From Iningainema tapete BLCC-T55 (GTDB lineage: Bacteria > Cyanobacteriota > Cyanobacteriia > Cyanobacteriales > Nostocaceae), in NCBI RefSeq assembly GCF_014698965.1, contig NZ_JACXAE010000121.1, positions 1-55,153 of the forward strand: 55,153 bases of DNA. Reading direction: 5' to 3'. The translations under genes and the position numbers were made by a program. Under the pieces are notes generated by a model that worked only from the letters and a program-made list of their open reading frames with translations, was not told the DNA's origin and ran no database searches. Within the stretch, counting starts at the first letter, position 1. Every line of letters starts with the position of its first letter. Shown here piece after piece: positions 25,301 to 32,866 of this stretch.

Positions 25301-26975
25301 CGTTGCGTTTAGCCCAGATAGTCAAATGATTGCCACAGGGAGTGGAGATAATACCGTCAAACTTTGGAAGCGTGATGGCACATTACTAAGGACTCTCAAT
25401 GGTCATAGCGATAGTGTTTATGGAGTAGCGTTCAGCCGCGATGGTAATATCATTGCCACAGGGAGTGGAGATAATACCGTCAAACTCTGGAAGCCTGATG
25501 GCACGTTGCTAGGAACTCTCAATGGTCATAGCGAAAAAGTAAGCGCAGTCGCGTTCAGCCCTGATGGTAATACAATCGCCTCGGCAAGTTGGGACAAAAA
25601 GGTCAAACTCTGGAAACTTGATGGCACATTGCTTACCACTATCAACCACAACGATAGAGTAAGCGCAGTAGCATTCAGCCCTGATGGTAATACAATCGCC
25701 TCAGCAAGTTTGGACAAAAAGGTTAAACTCTGGAAGCCTGATGGCACAGAACTTACCACCCTTAATGGTCATAGTGGCGAAGTTTACGCAGTTGCCTTTA
25801 GTCCTGACGGTCAGACAATTGCCTCAGCTGGTTGGGACAGGGCGATCAAACTTTGGCAGCGAGATGGTAGCGAACTTACCACTCTTATTAATAGTCATGA
25901 CGCGACAATTTGGGGAGTTGCTTTCAGTTCCGACGGTAGGATGATTGCATCAGCAAGTAAAGACCAAACGGTAAAACTATGGAAGTGGAATCATACTTTG
26001 CTTACCACCCTCAATGGTCATAGCACAAGAGTGACTACAGTCACATTTAGCCCAGATGGTAAGACAATTGCCTCCGCAAGTTTGGACAAAAAGGTTAAAC
26101 TCTGGAAGCCTGATGGTACACTGCTTACCACCATCAATGGTCATTCCGGAGTTTGGGGAGTGGCGTTCAGCCCTGACGGTCAGACGATAGCCTCCGCGAA
26201 TCTGGACAAGACGGTGAAATTGTGGAAGCGCGATGGCACTTTACTGGCTACCCTCAATGGTCACAATGGTTATGTTAATGCAGTAGCTTTCAGCCACGAT
26301 GGTCAAATGATTGCTTCAGCAAGTGATGACCACAAAGTAAAACTGTGGAACCGCAATGGCACTTTGCTTACTACTCTCGATGGTCATACTAGTGAAGTTT
26401 GGGGAGTTACCTTTAGTCCCGACGGTCAGATAATTGTCTCGACGAGCCGGGACAACACGGTGAAACTCTGGAAGCGCGATGGCACTTTGCTGAGGACTCT
26501 CAATAATCATAATGCCCCAGTTAGTGCAGTAGTTTTCACTCCTCAAGGTAATATCTTTGCTACGGCAAGTGAAGATAAAACGGTGAAACTTTGGCAGCGC
26601 GATGGCACTTTGTTGAGGACTCTCAATGGTCATAGTGCTTCAGTTTGGGGAGTGGCGTTCAGTCCCGACGGTAAGATGATCGCCTCAGCAAGTGGCGACA
26701 AGACGGTAAAACTGTGGAGAGCCAGCGATGGCACATTGCTGACTACCCTTAACGGTCATAATGATGCAGTTTGGGGAGTGGCGTTCAGTCCCGACGGTAA
26801 GACAATTGCTTCAGCTAGTGAAGATAGGACAGTGCTTGTATGGGATTTGGATCATGTTATAAGTATTGATCAATTACTGAGCTACGGTTGTGATTGGGTC
26901 AGCGATTATCTGAGAACAAACATACAGGTGCAAAAGAGCGATCGCAGTCTTTGTGCTGGAATTAAAGCTCAATAG
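22353..26975 (+). CDS. CHAT protease - nSTAND ATPase - 14x WD40 protein, module copy 2
   Basis: This is a paralogue of the protein at 15250, colinear over its whole length (about 1540 residues from ATG 22353; the GTG at 22341 is in frame). Counting from that GTG: CHAT His242 (FFAGHSQ) and Cys288 (LAIFNSCDGLGLA), nSTAND1 with PYRGLFAF, FFGRE, Walker A GASGSGKS near 422 and Walker B LVLIVDQFEELYTL, a winged-helix-like HEALIRSWGRLEQW, a hydrophobic stretch near the middle, and again 14 WD40 repeats followed by the conserved NIQVQKSDRSLCAGIK tail. Catalytic and nucleotide-binding residues are intact in both copies, so both may be functional, probably with different WD40 specificities. The N-terminal and STAND parts look much more alike than individual WD40 blades. 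An RRM gene follows after 135 bp. Confidence 0.9.
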   Translation: MSKSVVINLGSGNLYEGFPIITVQLWAAGHALPEQFIGCLPPAPNLVELYRNWQTNYQYLCERKLLRSPEEEEDDQLEIDSNGITNVSITDYEQLCQKLLESMNAWLKSEGILDISRLLRSALDQKAEIRVIIETKDEVMRRLPWHRCNFFADYPRAEIALYKPDYQRAPLPQPKDTRNVRILAVLGNTFGIDIEAETKFLKSLEDAEVVFLVKPNRQEFNTHLWDDLGWDILFFAGHSQTEGENGRIYINENPTNNSLKIEQLEEALLAAIDKGLHLAIFNSCDGLGLATALEKLNIPTVIVMREPVPNLVAQEFFQHFMQAFAVERLPLYLSVQLSRRKLQGLEDEFPGASWLPVICQNPAVEPPTWLKLGGIPPSPYRGLFAFTEVDAHLFFGREQFQTELVLAVKKKPLVAVVGASGSGKSSVVFAGLVPQLRQDPNIKWHIVSFRPGFNPIEALARAIAPIPLSQPPAENAFQDALHPNHNTHRIAELELEIALKQDQKVLYRIIEKLVQQNYGTRLVLIVDQFEELYTLCAESERQPFLDALLTACSAPAFTLIITLRADFFGHALSYRSFSDALQGAVLNLGPMSSEELRNAIEKPAAQMQVGLEKELTNTLINAVEEQSGSLPLLEFALTQLWSKQQSGLLTHQAYKEIGTVEEALANHAEAVYAQLDEANRARAQRVLMQLVRLGEETEPTRRLATRDEVKKENWDLVTHLASTRLVVTNCNSRGEETVEIVHEALIRSWGRLEQWIQTDGEFRRWQEQLRTAMRTWEKSNHDEGALLRGKPLADAEYWQTKRQEELSSGERSFILASQAQRDREIKKHLLRRQLTISGLSAGLVLALTLAAVAWWQSHKANIREIQALSTSSEALFASNKRLDALIEAIKAKQKIKTLGGVDTEIQTRVESVLRRAIYGAVEYNRLSGHSDQVYAVAFSPTPLNSGGYGGIIATASGDKTVKLWKSDGTLLTTLNDHSDKVYAVAFSPDSQMIATGSGDNTVKLWKRDGTLLRTLNGHSDSVYGVAFSRDGNIIATGSGDNTVKLWKPDGTLLGTLNGHSEKVSAVAFSPDGNTIASASWDKKVKLWKLDGTLLTTINHNDRVSAVAFSPDGNTIASASLDKKVKLWKPDGTELTTLNGHSGEVYAVAFSPDGQTIASAGWDRAIKLWQRDGSELTTLINSHDATIWGVAFSSDGRMIASASKDQTVKLWKWNHTLLTTLNGHSTRVTTVTFSPDGKTIASASLDKKVKLWKPDGTLLTTINGHSGVWGVAFSPDGQTIASANLDKTVKLWKRDGTLLATLNGHNGYVNAVAFSHDGQMIASASDDHKVKLWNRNGTLLTTLDGHTSEVWGVTFSPDGQIIVSTSRDNTVKLWKRDGTLLRTLNNHNAPVSAVVFTPQGNIFATASEDKTVKLWQRDGTLLRTLNGHSASVWGVAFSPDGKMIASASGDKTVKLWRASDGTLLTTLNGHNDAVWGVAFSPDGKTIASASEDRTVLVWDLDHVISIDQLLSYGCDWVSDYLRTNIQVQKSDRSLCAGIKAQ
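23755..23801 (+). repeat. In-frame palindromic dispersed repeat in the nSTAND domain of copy 2
   Basis: TTTCCCAGCCTCCGGCTGAG and the following AATGCCTTCCAGGATGCTCT match (with differences) the reverse complement of the intergenic repeat at 40741-40795. It encodes about 20 residues (SQPPAENAFQDALHP...) at exactly the site where copy 1 carries its G-rich repeat. Confidence 0.7.
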
Positions 26976-27110
26976 CTGGAAAAGTGCATAAGTGAATTTT
27001 GCTTAAACCTATTTAGAAGATAGTTAAAAGTAATTCCTTGAGACTTACTTGCTACACTATTTTGATTTTTATCTGGATCAGATTTTACATTACTTTGTTT
27101 GGAGGAAAAT

Positions 27111-27455
27111 ATGACTATCTTCGTCACTAATCTAGCTTCTCAGGTAACTGAGGCAGATTTAATCAACCTGTTTGAGAAACATGGCAAAATCCGAAAGATA
27201 AGCATTGACGAGATCACGACAGTAGAAATGGAAGGAGAGAACGCTGAAGCTCAGGAGGATAGTGCTATTCAAGCGCTCAATGGTGTGGAATTGTTCGGTC
27301 AGATACTTCTACTCTCCCGGCCAACCGGACCAGGCCCAGAGAACCCGAAGCAGCCTGAAAAGCCAGAGAAACCGAAGCCTAAAAAGCTAGAGGAACCTTT
27401 ACTCTTACCTGTATTACCGTCGGGAATAATCTTGAATTCAACTAATCCAATTTGA
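27111..27455 (+). CDS. Small RRM RNA-binding protein, module copy 2
   Basis: About 114 residues, with the start at ATG 27111 supported by GGAGG at 27101-27105. The RRM shows RNP2-like [23 protein letters not shown], a degenerate RNP1 (TTVEMEGE) and [17 protein letters not shown]. The tail is longer and different from copy 1: a Pro/Lys/Glu-rich stretch ([17 protein letters not shown]) and a final hydrophobic end that is read through sequence overlapping the 3' end of the convergent purT relic by 14 bp. The original stop may have been lost, extending the protein. Retention of an open frame while neighbouring purT decayed argues that the RRM is the selected partner of the CHAT-STAND-WD40 gene. 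Confidence 0.8.
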   Translation: MTIFVTNLASQVTEADLINLFEKHGKIRKISIDEITTVEMEGENAEAQEDSAIQALNGVELFGQILLLSRPTGPGPENPKQPEKPEKPKPKKLEEPLLLPVLPSGIILNSTNPI

Positions 27456-28526
27456 TTTTACTTGCTGCTCTAGTAGCCTTCTCCCGTGCCTCTTGAATGT
27501 TACAACATTTCGCTAAAGCGACTCCCATTCGTCGATAAGGATGGGCATTAGGTTTACCAAACAACCTAATGTCTACATCTTTTTCTGACAATGCCTCTGC
27601 TATGCCTGTAAATGCAACCGAATCTAAATGTTCCTGAGCTAAAATTACAGCACTAGCAGAAGCACCCAACTGTTCTATATGTGGGATGGGCAAACCCAAT
27701 ATCGCTCTTAAATGTAATTCAAATTCATTGAGATTTTGCGAGATTAATGTCACCATTCCCGTATCATGAGGTCTAGGAGAAAGCTCAGAAAAAATTACTT
27801 CATCTTTCGTAATAAAAAACTCCACGCCAAAAATTCCCGCTCCCCCCAAACCATCAGTGACTTTTTTCGCTATTATTTGTGCCTCCGATATCATTTCTTG
27901 GGAAATTTCTGCTGGTTGCCAAGATTCTTGATAATCACCTCTTTCTTGACGATGCCCATAAACTCTTCAACAATCACCTTTTGACTATCACCTCTGGAAT
28001 TAGCGCTCGCATAACTCCAAGCTTTCTCAACCTCATCCTTGTGAGTTACCACAGATTGTCCTTTCCCAGAAGAAGACATTACAGGTTTCACAACATTAGG
28101 AAACCCAATTTCATTACTAACACTAATCAACTCTTCTAAAGCGATCGCATAACCATATCTAGCAGTACGTATACCTAAATTTTTACTTGCCAACTCTCTA
28201 ATTCTATCCCGATTCATCGTGTAATTAGTAGCAGCCGCCGTAGGAATAACTGTAATTCCCCTTTGCTCAAACTCCACAAGTTTTTCTGTTCTAATTGCTT
28301 CAATCTCTGGTATAATATAATTTGGCTGATGCTTGCTAACAATAGTTTCCAAATCATCCGCATTGAGCATGGAAATAACCTCACAGCAGTTAGCAACCTG
28401 CATTGCCGGAGCATTAGCATAGCGATCGACAGCAATCACATAATTACCCAAACGTTGAACAGCAATCACAAATTCCTTACCCAACTCTCCCGAACCCAAT
28501 AACATTAACCTTTTTGGCAGCTTCAT
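27442..28526 (-). pseudogene. purT: purT second copy, inactivated by an internal deletion
   Basis: This is the duplicate of the gene at 20410-21573, colinear and nearly identical in most stretches. After VIVEEF (near 27960) the region corresponding to 25 residues of the intact copy is missing. The deletion removes about 73 bp, so the following sequence ([15 protein letters not shown] in the intact copy) is read out of frame and ends in a stop at 27891; the remaining C-terminal half is open only as a separate frame, 27442-27894. The ATP-grasp domain is therefore split. The C-terminus also differs (SKIKLD). One intact purT remains, which would relieve selection on this copy. Confidence 0.9.
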
Positions 28527-28612
28527 ATAATTATTCATAACTCTCTTCATTTATTTCTTCTCTGCACCACGCCAGACGCCGACGGAAGGATTTTATTTCT
28601 TACCCCAATTTA

Positions 28613-29002
28613 TTAAGCTGATTCCCATTTTGCATACTGATAGTTATTTAGAATATTTTCATCTTTGCTCAGTAATATGTTATTATTTAACTGAGAATTT
28701 GCCGTGATAATCCGATCAAAAGGATCGCGAGTCCAAGTAATCGTTAAAGCAATGCTAATAACATCATTAAAGTTTTTATTACATATCTTTAAACCAATTT
28801 CAGCGGACATATCGTCAATAATCAAATCCGGTTTATGTTCATCTTCAATACGTCTTATCTCATATAAATACTGTAACTCCAATCGAACCATTGGCGAAGT
28901 ATAAACTTCATTGTCATTAATTAAACTTTTAGCGGTATCAGTTAGTTTAGCTGTCAAACCAGAATAGAGCCATACTACTACATGAGTATCAAGATAAATC
29001 AA
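28613..29002 (-). CDS. PIN-domain toxin (VapC-like)
   Basis: This 129-residue PIN-fold ribonuclease of a type II toxin-antitoxin pair opens MIYLDTHVVVWLYSG with the first catalytic Asp at residue 5, has a conserved SPMVRLELQYLYEI block with an acidic residue, and a WTRDPFDRIITANSQL segment carrying the later acidic residues. VapC family toxins cleave tRNA or rRNA; the target here is unknown. It overlaps the upstream antitoxin gene by 14 bp, the classic antitoxin-first arrangement, and the pair probably autoregulates. All key residues appear intact. Confidence 0.85.
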   Translation of the reverse strand: MIYLDTHVVVWLYSGLTAKLTDTAKSLINDNEVYTSPMVRLELQYLYEIRRIEDEHKPDLIIDDMSAEIGLKICNKNFNDVISIALTITWTRDPFDRIITANSQLNNNILLSKDENILNNYQYAKWESA

Positions 29003-29225
29003 TATTAACCTCCTGCTCCCAACTGATATTAACTAAATCCTCGGGATTTCCTTGAATGACATTAGGTTTAAAAGTCAAATTTTTCAGTTTATCTTTTGTT
29101 TCTATAGGAACAATTTTTAACAACTTTCCATTTTTGTTAATTTCTAATGGAATACCCGTTTCTAGTACCTCATCAAGTAGCCGCTCAATATTATTACTCA
29201 ATTCCGTTAGTGTAACCTTTTTCAT
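28989..29225 (-). CDS. Type II antitoxin (Phd/YefM- or VapB-like) of the PIN toxin
   Basis: About 78 residues from ATG 29225 (MKKVTLTELSNNIERLLDEV); the open frame extends upstream to 29255. The N-terminal pattern KVTLTELSNNIERLLDEVLETGIPLEINKNGKLLKIVPI resembles Phd/YefM or prevent-host-death-type antitoxins that bind DNA as dimers, and the acidic C-terminus would wrap the toxin. It overlaps the toxin gene by 14 bp. Confidence 0.8.
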   Translation of the reverse strand: MKKVTLTELSNNIERLLDEVLETGIPLEINKNGKLLKIVPIETKDKLKNLTFKPNVIQGNPEDLVNISWEQEVNIDLS

Positions 29226-29391
29226 TACGTTCCTTAAAGATTCACATTGTCTCATAAGTTTTAGATATCATAGCAAAAATATTCATTTATCCTGAAGATT
29301 GTTATGAAATAAAACAATAGACGTGTAGATGTAGTTTCAGAGAGCAGGCAAGCTTTTTAAAAATATGTAATTTTTAAGCAGCCTTCATACT

Positions 29392-29874
29392 CTAAAAAGA
29401 GAACTCAGCACCACGATCTAGTAAATATTGAACTTGAGTGTGTGTCAACCCAATTCCACCACCAAACTGACACTCATCCACCAAAGAATTCAACCATACA
29501 GTTTCATTAAGAGTAGCACCCCTTAAATCAGTATTTCTCAAATCAGCATAAGTAAAATTAGCAAATATCAAATCAGCATTTACTAAACTACTTCCTCTGA
29601 TATTTGCCCCAGATAAATTGCCACGAATAAAGTTTACCCCATCTAAAACCAACCCTGATAAATCAGCCCCTACCAAATTGGGAAATTTTAGCTGACGAGG
29701 ATTCTGAAAAAACCGTATTACACAGCTGATATTTGCATCATTTAACCGTAGCTTAGTTAAGAAATCGTAACGAGCTATGCCAAGTTCTTGAAGAATTAGT
29801 AAACGTTGTTGGGGACTTTGTGCTAAAAACTCAATGGCTTTGTTATGTTGGTTTTGCGTCGATGAGTCAAGCAT
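29392..29874 (-). CDS. Pentapeptide-repeat protein
   Basis: 160 residues. From about residue 70 the A(D/N)LSG-type five-residue register is clear ([26 protein letters not shown]... [23 protein letters not shown]), predicting a short right-handed quadrilateral beta-helix. The N-terminal 60 residues are helical and lack repeats. Function is not predictable; such proteins are abundant in cyanobacteria and may bind proteins or mimic DNA. It is divergent from the hypothetical gene at 29918, 43 bp away. Confidence 0.85.
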   Translation of the reverse strand: MLDSSTQNQHNKAIEFLAQSPQQRLLILQELGIARYDFLTKLRLNDANISCVIRFFQNPRQLKFPNLVGADLSGLVLDGVNFIRGNLSGANIRGSSLVNADLIFANFTYADLRNTDLRGATLNETVWLNSLVDECQFGGGIGLTHTQVQYLLDRGAEFSF

Positions 29875-29917
29875 AGAGTTTTATAGTAAAACACTATATT
29901 ATAACACAAAAATAAGC

Positions 29918-30472
29918 ATGAAACAGTTGATTTTACTAGATAAATTTAAAAAACGTGTGTTAGCAATAACAATAGGGTTAGGCATTCCTTTATTAGCTAC
30001 CAGCTTCTTAGTTGATATTGTGAGGGCAAGAATTATCAATATTGATAATATTACTAGAGAATTAGAAGAGCAGAAAGAAGCACACATAGACAATCCTAAT
30101 TTTATTTCTAAAGTTGTTGTGCAAAGAGGATTTGATTATGATAAGGGACTCGATGATAAATGTATATCATGGTCTACAAATCAGGTAGGCAGTGGTTGGA
30201 GCCAAGACTCAGAAGATCATGATTTTTTTATGGATTATTATATACCTCCAAATAAAAAAGCGATAATTTGTACAACACCAGTCTTAGCAACGGCACTCAC
30301 TGCCAACTTTGATAAACCTTTTTTATATGAAGTTTCCCCAACTGATTACGGCTTCCGTGTTCGTGTCGTTATTGGTCTTTCAGAAGTAAGATATCTTTGT
30401 AATTTGCTGGGAAATGTTAATTGTGCAAATTCAATCTTGTCAAAGCAAGTAATTGTACGATATGAACCTTAG
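29918..30472 (+). CDS. Hypothetical membrane-anchored protein
   Basis: 184 residues from ATG 29918 (MKQLILLDKFKKRVLAI). The open frame extends to 29834, but that part overlaps the divergent pentapeptide gene and is unlikely. One N-terminal hydrophobic segment (VLAITIGLGIPLLATSFLVD) follows a basic stretch, predicting a single-pass anchor with the bulk outside. The exterior part has four or five Cys residues that could form disulfides. I do not recognise the family. Confidence 0.6.
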   Translation: MKQLILLDKFKKRVLAITIGLGIPLLATSFLVDIVRARIINIDNITRELEEQKEAHIDNPNFISKVVVQRGFDYDKGLDDKCISWSTNQVGSGWSQDSEDHDFFMDYYIPPNKKAIICTTPVLATALTANFDKPFLYEVSPTDYGFRVRVVIGLSEVRYLCNLLGNVNCANSILSKQVIVRYEP

Positions 30473-30519
30473 AAAATTTAATGCCCAACAAGCAAAGAGT
30501 TCTAGCTCTTTCTATACAT

Positions 30520-30646
30520 TCACTGCTTTAACCAATTGTGCACCTGGAGTTCAGTAATTCGATTAAAATGTTTTTCATTGTTCTGAATTCTGTTTTAGAA
30601 TTGCTGAGAGTATATCCGTGTCTAATAAAACTTGTGTAACAGCCAT
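30520..30646 (-). pseudogene. PIN-domain (VapC-like) toxin relic with internal deletion
   Basis: On the minus strand, directly after the DUF104 stop (TAATG overlap), MAVTQVLLDTDILSAILKQN starts a typical PIN toxin but stops at a TGA after 23 codons. One frame over, NNEKHFNRITELQVHNWLKQ followed by TGA (30520-30522) is the characteristic C-terminus of the same family. The central roughly 90 codons with the catalytic acids have been deleted and the two ends joined out of frame. The toxin is dead. Confidence 0.75.
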
Positions 30647-30882
30647 TATGCACTTTTTTCTCCGAAAAAGTCGCAGCGCTCAAGTGCAATTTTCTCTATT
30701 TCGTCTACTTGTTCAGCAGATAAATCTTGATATACCTGAGCAGCTAGTTCAAGCATCTCCTCTGGAGTTAGCAAAGAGCTTGTCTCCACAGTTAGTCTGA
30801 CTTTTTCTCCATCAGATATTTCCGGGTTTTTTAAGGGGCGGAAAACTCCATTTTCATAGATAGCGTCCACAATTTGTTTCAT
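30646..30882 (-). CDS. DUF104 family antitoxin (toxin partner decayed)
   Basis: 78 residues. The start MKQIVDAIYENGVFRPLKNPEISDGEKVRLTVE is the DUF104 (AF2212-like) beta-barrel antitoxin signature; a helical tail rich in Glu (LTPEEMLELAAQVYQDLSAEQVDEIEKIALE) would bind a PIN toxin. The overlapping downstream toxin is a relic, so this is an orphan antitoxin that may still protect against related toxins or simply be in decay. Confidence 0.82.
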   Translation of the reverse strand: MKQIVDAIYENGVFRPLKNPEISDGEKVRLTVETSSLLTPEEMLELAAQVYQDLSAEQVDEIEKIALERCDFFGEKSA

Positions 30883-30921
30883 AACTTAGGAATGTGAATT
30901 TAATAAAGTGCAAGACTATGA

Positions 30922-30978
30922 GTGGGGTGGGCGTCCCCGCCCGCCCAATTTCTGGGACGGGCAAGATGCCCATCCCAC
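30922..30978. repeat. GC-rich palindromic dispersed repeat
   Basis: GTGGGGTGGGCGTCCCCGCC pairs imperfectly with GGGACGGGCAAGATGCCCAT and CCCAC. This type of interspersed repeat is common in cyanobacterial intergenic DNA and stands out from the AT-rich surroundings. Confidence 0.65.
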
Positions 30979-31069
30979 AAGAAATGTAATTTATTTAGTT
31001 TGTATAAGTTTTAACTGATAAAGTACCGCTGCTGCCAAAACATAAGTTCTTTTTACAATTATAAATAAA

Positions 31070-31086
31070 GCCCGCTGGTGGCGGGC
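31070..31086 (-). terminator. Rho-independent terminator of the amine oxidase gene
   Basis: GCCCGC-TGGTG(loop)-GCGGGC, followed on the minus strand by CTTTATTTATAATTG. It is located about 100 bases after the oxidase stop codon. Confidence 0.6.
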
Positions 31087-31189
31087 AGAAGAAAAAGGGT
31101 TAAGCTGAATTGAAAATGGAAAGTTGATTGTTAAATTTTCTTGATGCTTGCCTCCAGGGATGTGAAAGTTAATGCAAATCTAGCTATTG

Positions 31190-32773
31190 TTAACGGACTC
31201 CAACTTGAACCGAAACAGCTATGGTGGTAATTGAGTTGGCTTGAGGCACAAGAGTAGGTATGGTGGATTGTGCAACTTGTTTGTGCTTAACGATATCGTA
31301 GACGGCTTCGATTGCTGACTCAATGGAACCTTGTAGCCATGCGGGAAAGCGAGAGCAGTGTTCGCCAGCGAAGAATAGGGTGTTTTGGGATCTTTGGGCG
31401 GCAAGGTAATTAGATTCGCTATCATCCCAGTGAATTGTGCATCCGCCAGCACTCCACTTGTAGTTACCCCAGGCGATGGAAGCTTTGTCAACAATCATGT
31501 TCGGTGCATTTAGTTCTGGGTGAATTTTGCTTACCGTGTTTTGAACGTAGTCAAAGCGCTCAGACTCCGACATCATTCCCATCCGTTCAGCATCATCACC
31601 GATGGTGTAGCTAGCTAACATGACACTACCATGCTCTGGATTGAACTTCACGCTGGGGTAATATGTTTGACGTACACCTTCACCGCTGAAAGAAGCACCA
31701 CCTTTAATACCATCTTTTGACCAGAATGATTCACGAGTGTGAAATGCTACCTTAGTACCGGGACAGTAGACGGTGTTGTGAATCGAATCAAGTTTATCTT
31801 GATCAAAACCTTTTAATTCCAACTTGCGCAATATACTGAAGGGGATGGTGCATAATACATAGTCACTCTGACGAGTATGCAACTGTCCGTTTTCCTGAGT
31901 TGTGATTTCAACGTGGTCTTTTTGTACGGCAATGCCGACTACTTCACAGTTGCACTTGATGGAACCCTTAATTGAAGCAGCCAAACGCTGAATTAATTGA
32001 TCCATCCCACCTTTAAGTTGCAACAAGTCATGGCTAGTTTCGGTCATGATGTCGCCCAGGAAAATATCCAATCCTTGAGAACACTTGGCGCGGAAACTGG
32101 GATTTTGAGTTAAGAAGCAGCTCAAGTCAATCGTTTCGCCATCTTCACTGAAGTAGGGGTCTAAATCTAAGCGCTCTAACTCATCCATTAAGTGAGAGTG
32201 CAAGTCACGTTCAAAATCAGAACGTAGATTACCAGGGGCGATCGTATTGATGATTGTTTTTAGCCAAGCGGCAAACAAGCGGGTTTTTTGGGAGTAACGT
32301 GTGTCACTAAATATACCACCTTCTGTCTGTTGTAATACACGGGGTGCATCTTTCATTTTCAGCACTTCACCGTTGATGTTCATGAGCGCGTTGCTTTCCT
32401 CAAACACTGTCATAAACTTGCACAGTTTGTGAGAAAGTCCCATTTCATGTACGTAATGCAATGTTAGTTTATGTTCGCTGGGGATACGCATTGCTCCGAG
32501 TTCAGCGTAGGGTGCATCTGGCGAATTACCAAAGCGGTGTGTTAATACTCGTCCGCCAATGCGTGGGCTACCTTCGATGATTTCAACTTCATGCCCCAAG
32601 CGCTCTAGTTCATACGCTGCTACTAAACCTGCGATTCCAGCACCGAGAATTGTGATCCGCTTACCAGATTGTAGATTTGCTAGTTGGCATTGTTCAAGTA
32701 AAATTTTGGTGTCCATTGTTTCAGCTTCCCTTTGTAGTTTATGTTGAGCAGTGGTTTCAACCGCTTCTGTCAC
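31190..32773 (-). CDS. Flavin-containing amine oxidase / L-amino-acid oxidase family protein
   Basis: FAD-dependent oxidation of an amine or amino acid to the imine with H2O2 release is the expected reaction. The N-terminal Rossmann motif ITILGAGIAGLVAAYELERLG (residues 40-60), EIIEGSPRIGGRVLTHRF (the GG-R dinucleotide signature), AELGAMRIP, the LKGGMDQLIQRLA substrate-side motif, and the C-terminal FFAGEHCSRFPAWLQGSIESAIEA FAD-binding block are all present. The region TTIAWGNY-like KASIAWGNYKWSAGG is typical of bacterial L-amino-acid oxidases. Length 527. No signal peptide is obvious, although related cyanobacterial enzymes can be exported. It is a single gene with its own terminator at 31070-31086. 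Substrate is not assigned. Confidence 0.87.
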   Translation of the reverse strand: MTEAVETTAQHKLQREAETMDTKILLEQCQLANLQSGKRITILGAGIAGLVAAYELERLGHEVEIIEGSPRIGGRVLTHRFGNSPDAPYAELGAMRIPSEHKLTLHYVHEMGLSHKLCKFMTVFEESNALMNINGEVLKMKDAPRVLQQTEGGIFSDTRYSQKTRLFAAWLKTIINTIAPGNLRSDFERDLHSHLMDELERLDLDPYFSEDGETIDLSCFLTQNPSFRAKCSQGLDIFLGDIMTETSHDLLQLKGGMDQLIQRLAASIKGSIKCNCEVVGIAVQKDHVEITTQENGQLHTRQSDYVLCTIPFSILRKLELKGFDQDKLDSIHNTVYCPGTKVAFHTRESFWSKDGIKGGASFSGEGVRQTYYPSVKFNPEHGSVMLASYTIGDDAERMGMMSESERFDYVQNTVSKIHPELNAPNMIVDKASIAWGNYKWSAGGCTIHWDDSESNYLAAQRSQNTLFFAGEHCSRFPAWLQGSIESAIEAVYDIVKHKQVAQSTIPTLVPQANSITTIAVSVQVGVR

Positions 32774-32866
32774 TACTTACCGGGGGCTTAAAAATTTTTA
32801 TGCACTCAATAGACATAGCAGTGAAGAATATTGTAGAGACGCGCTGTTTGAAGCGTCTGTTCGCCC

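Larger units (their letters stand above)
30883..31189. other. Repeat-containing spacer with terminator
   Basis: It holds a GC-rich palindromic repeat (30922-30978) and a hairpin terminator of the amine oxidase gene (31070-31086). No coding potential is recognised. Confidence 0.6.

Noticed and set aside
30646-30882. Intact toxin-antitoxin pair at this site
   Set aside because: Reading the minus strand past the antitoxin shows the PIN toxin truncated after 23 codons with its C-terminus out of frame.
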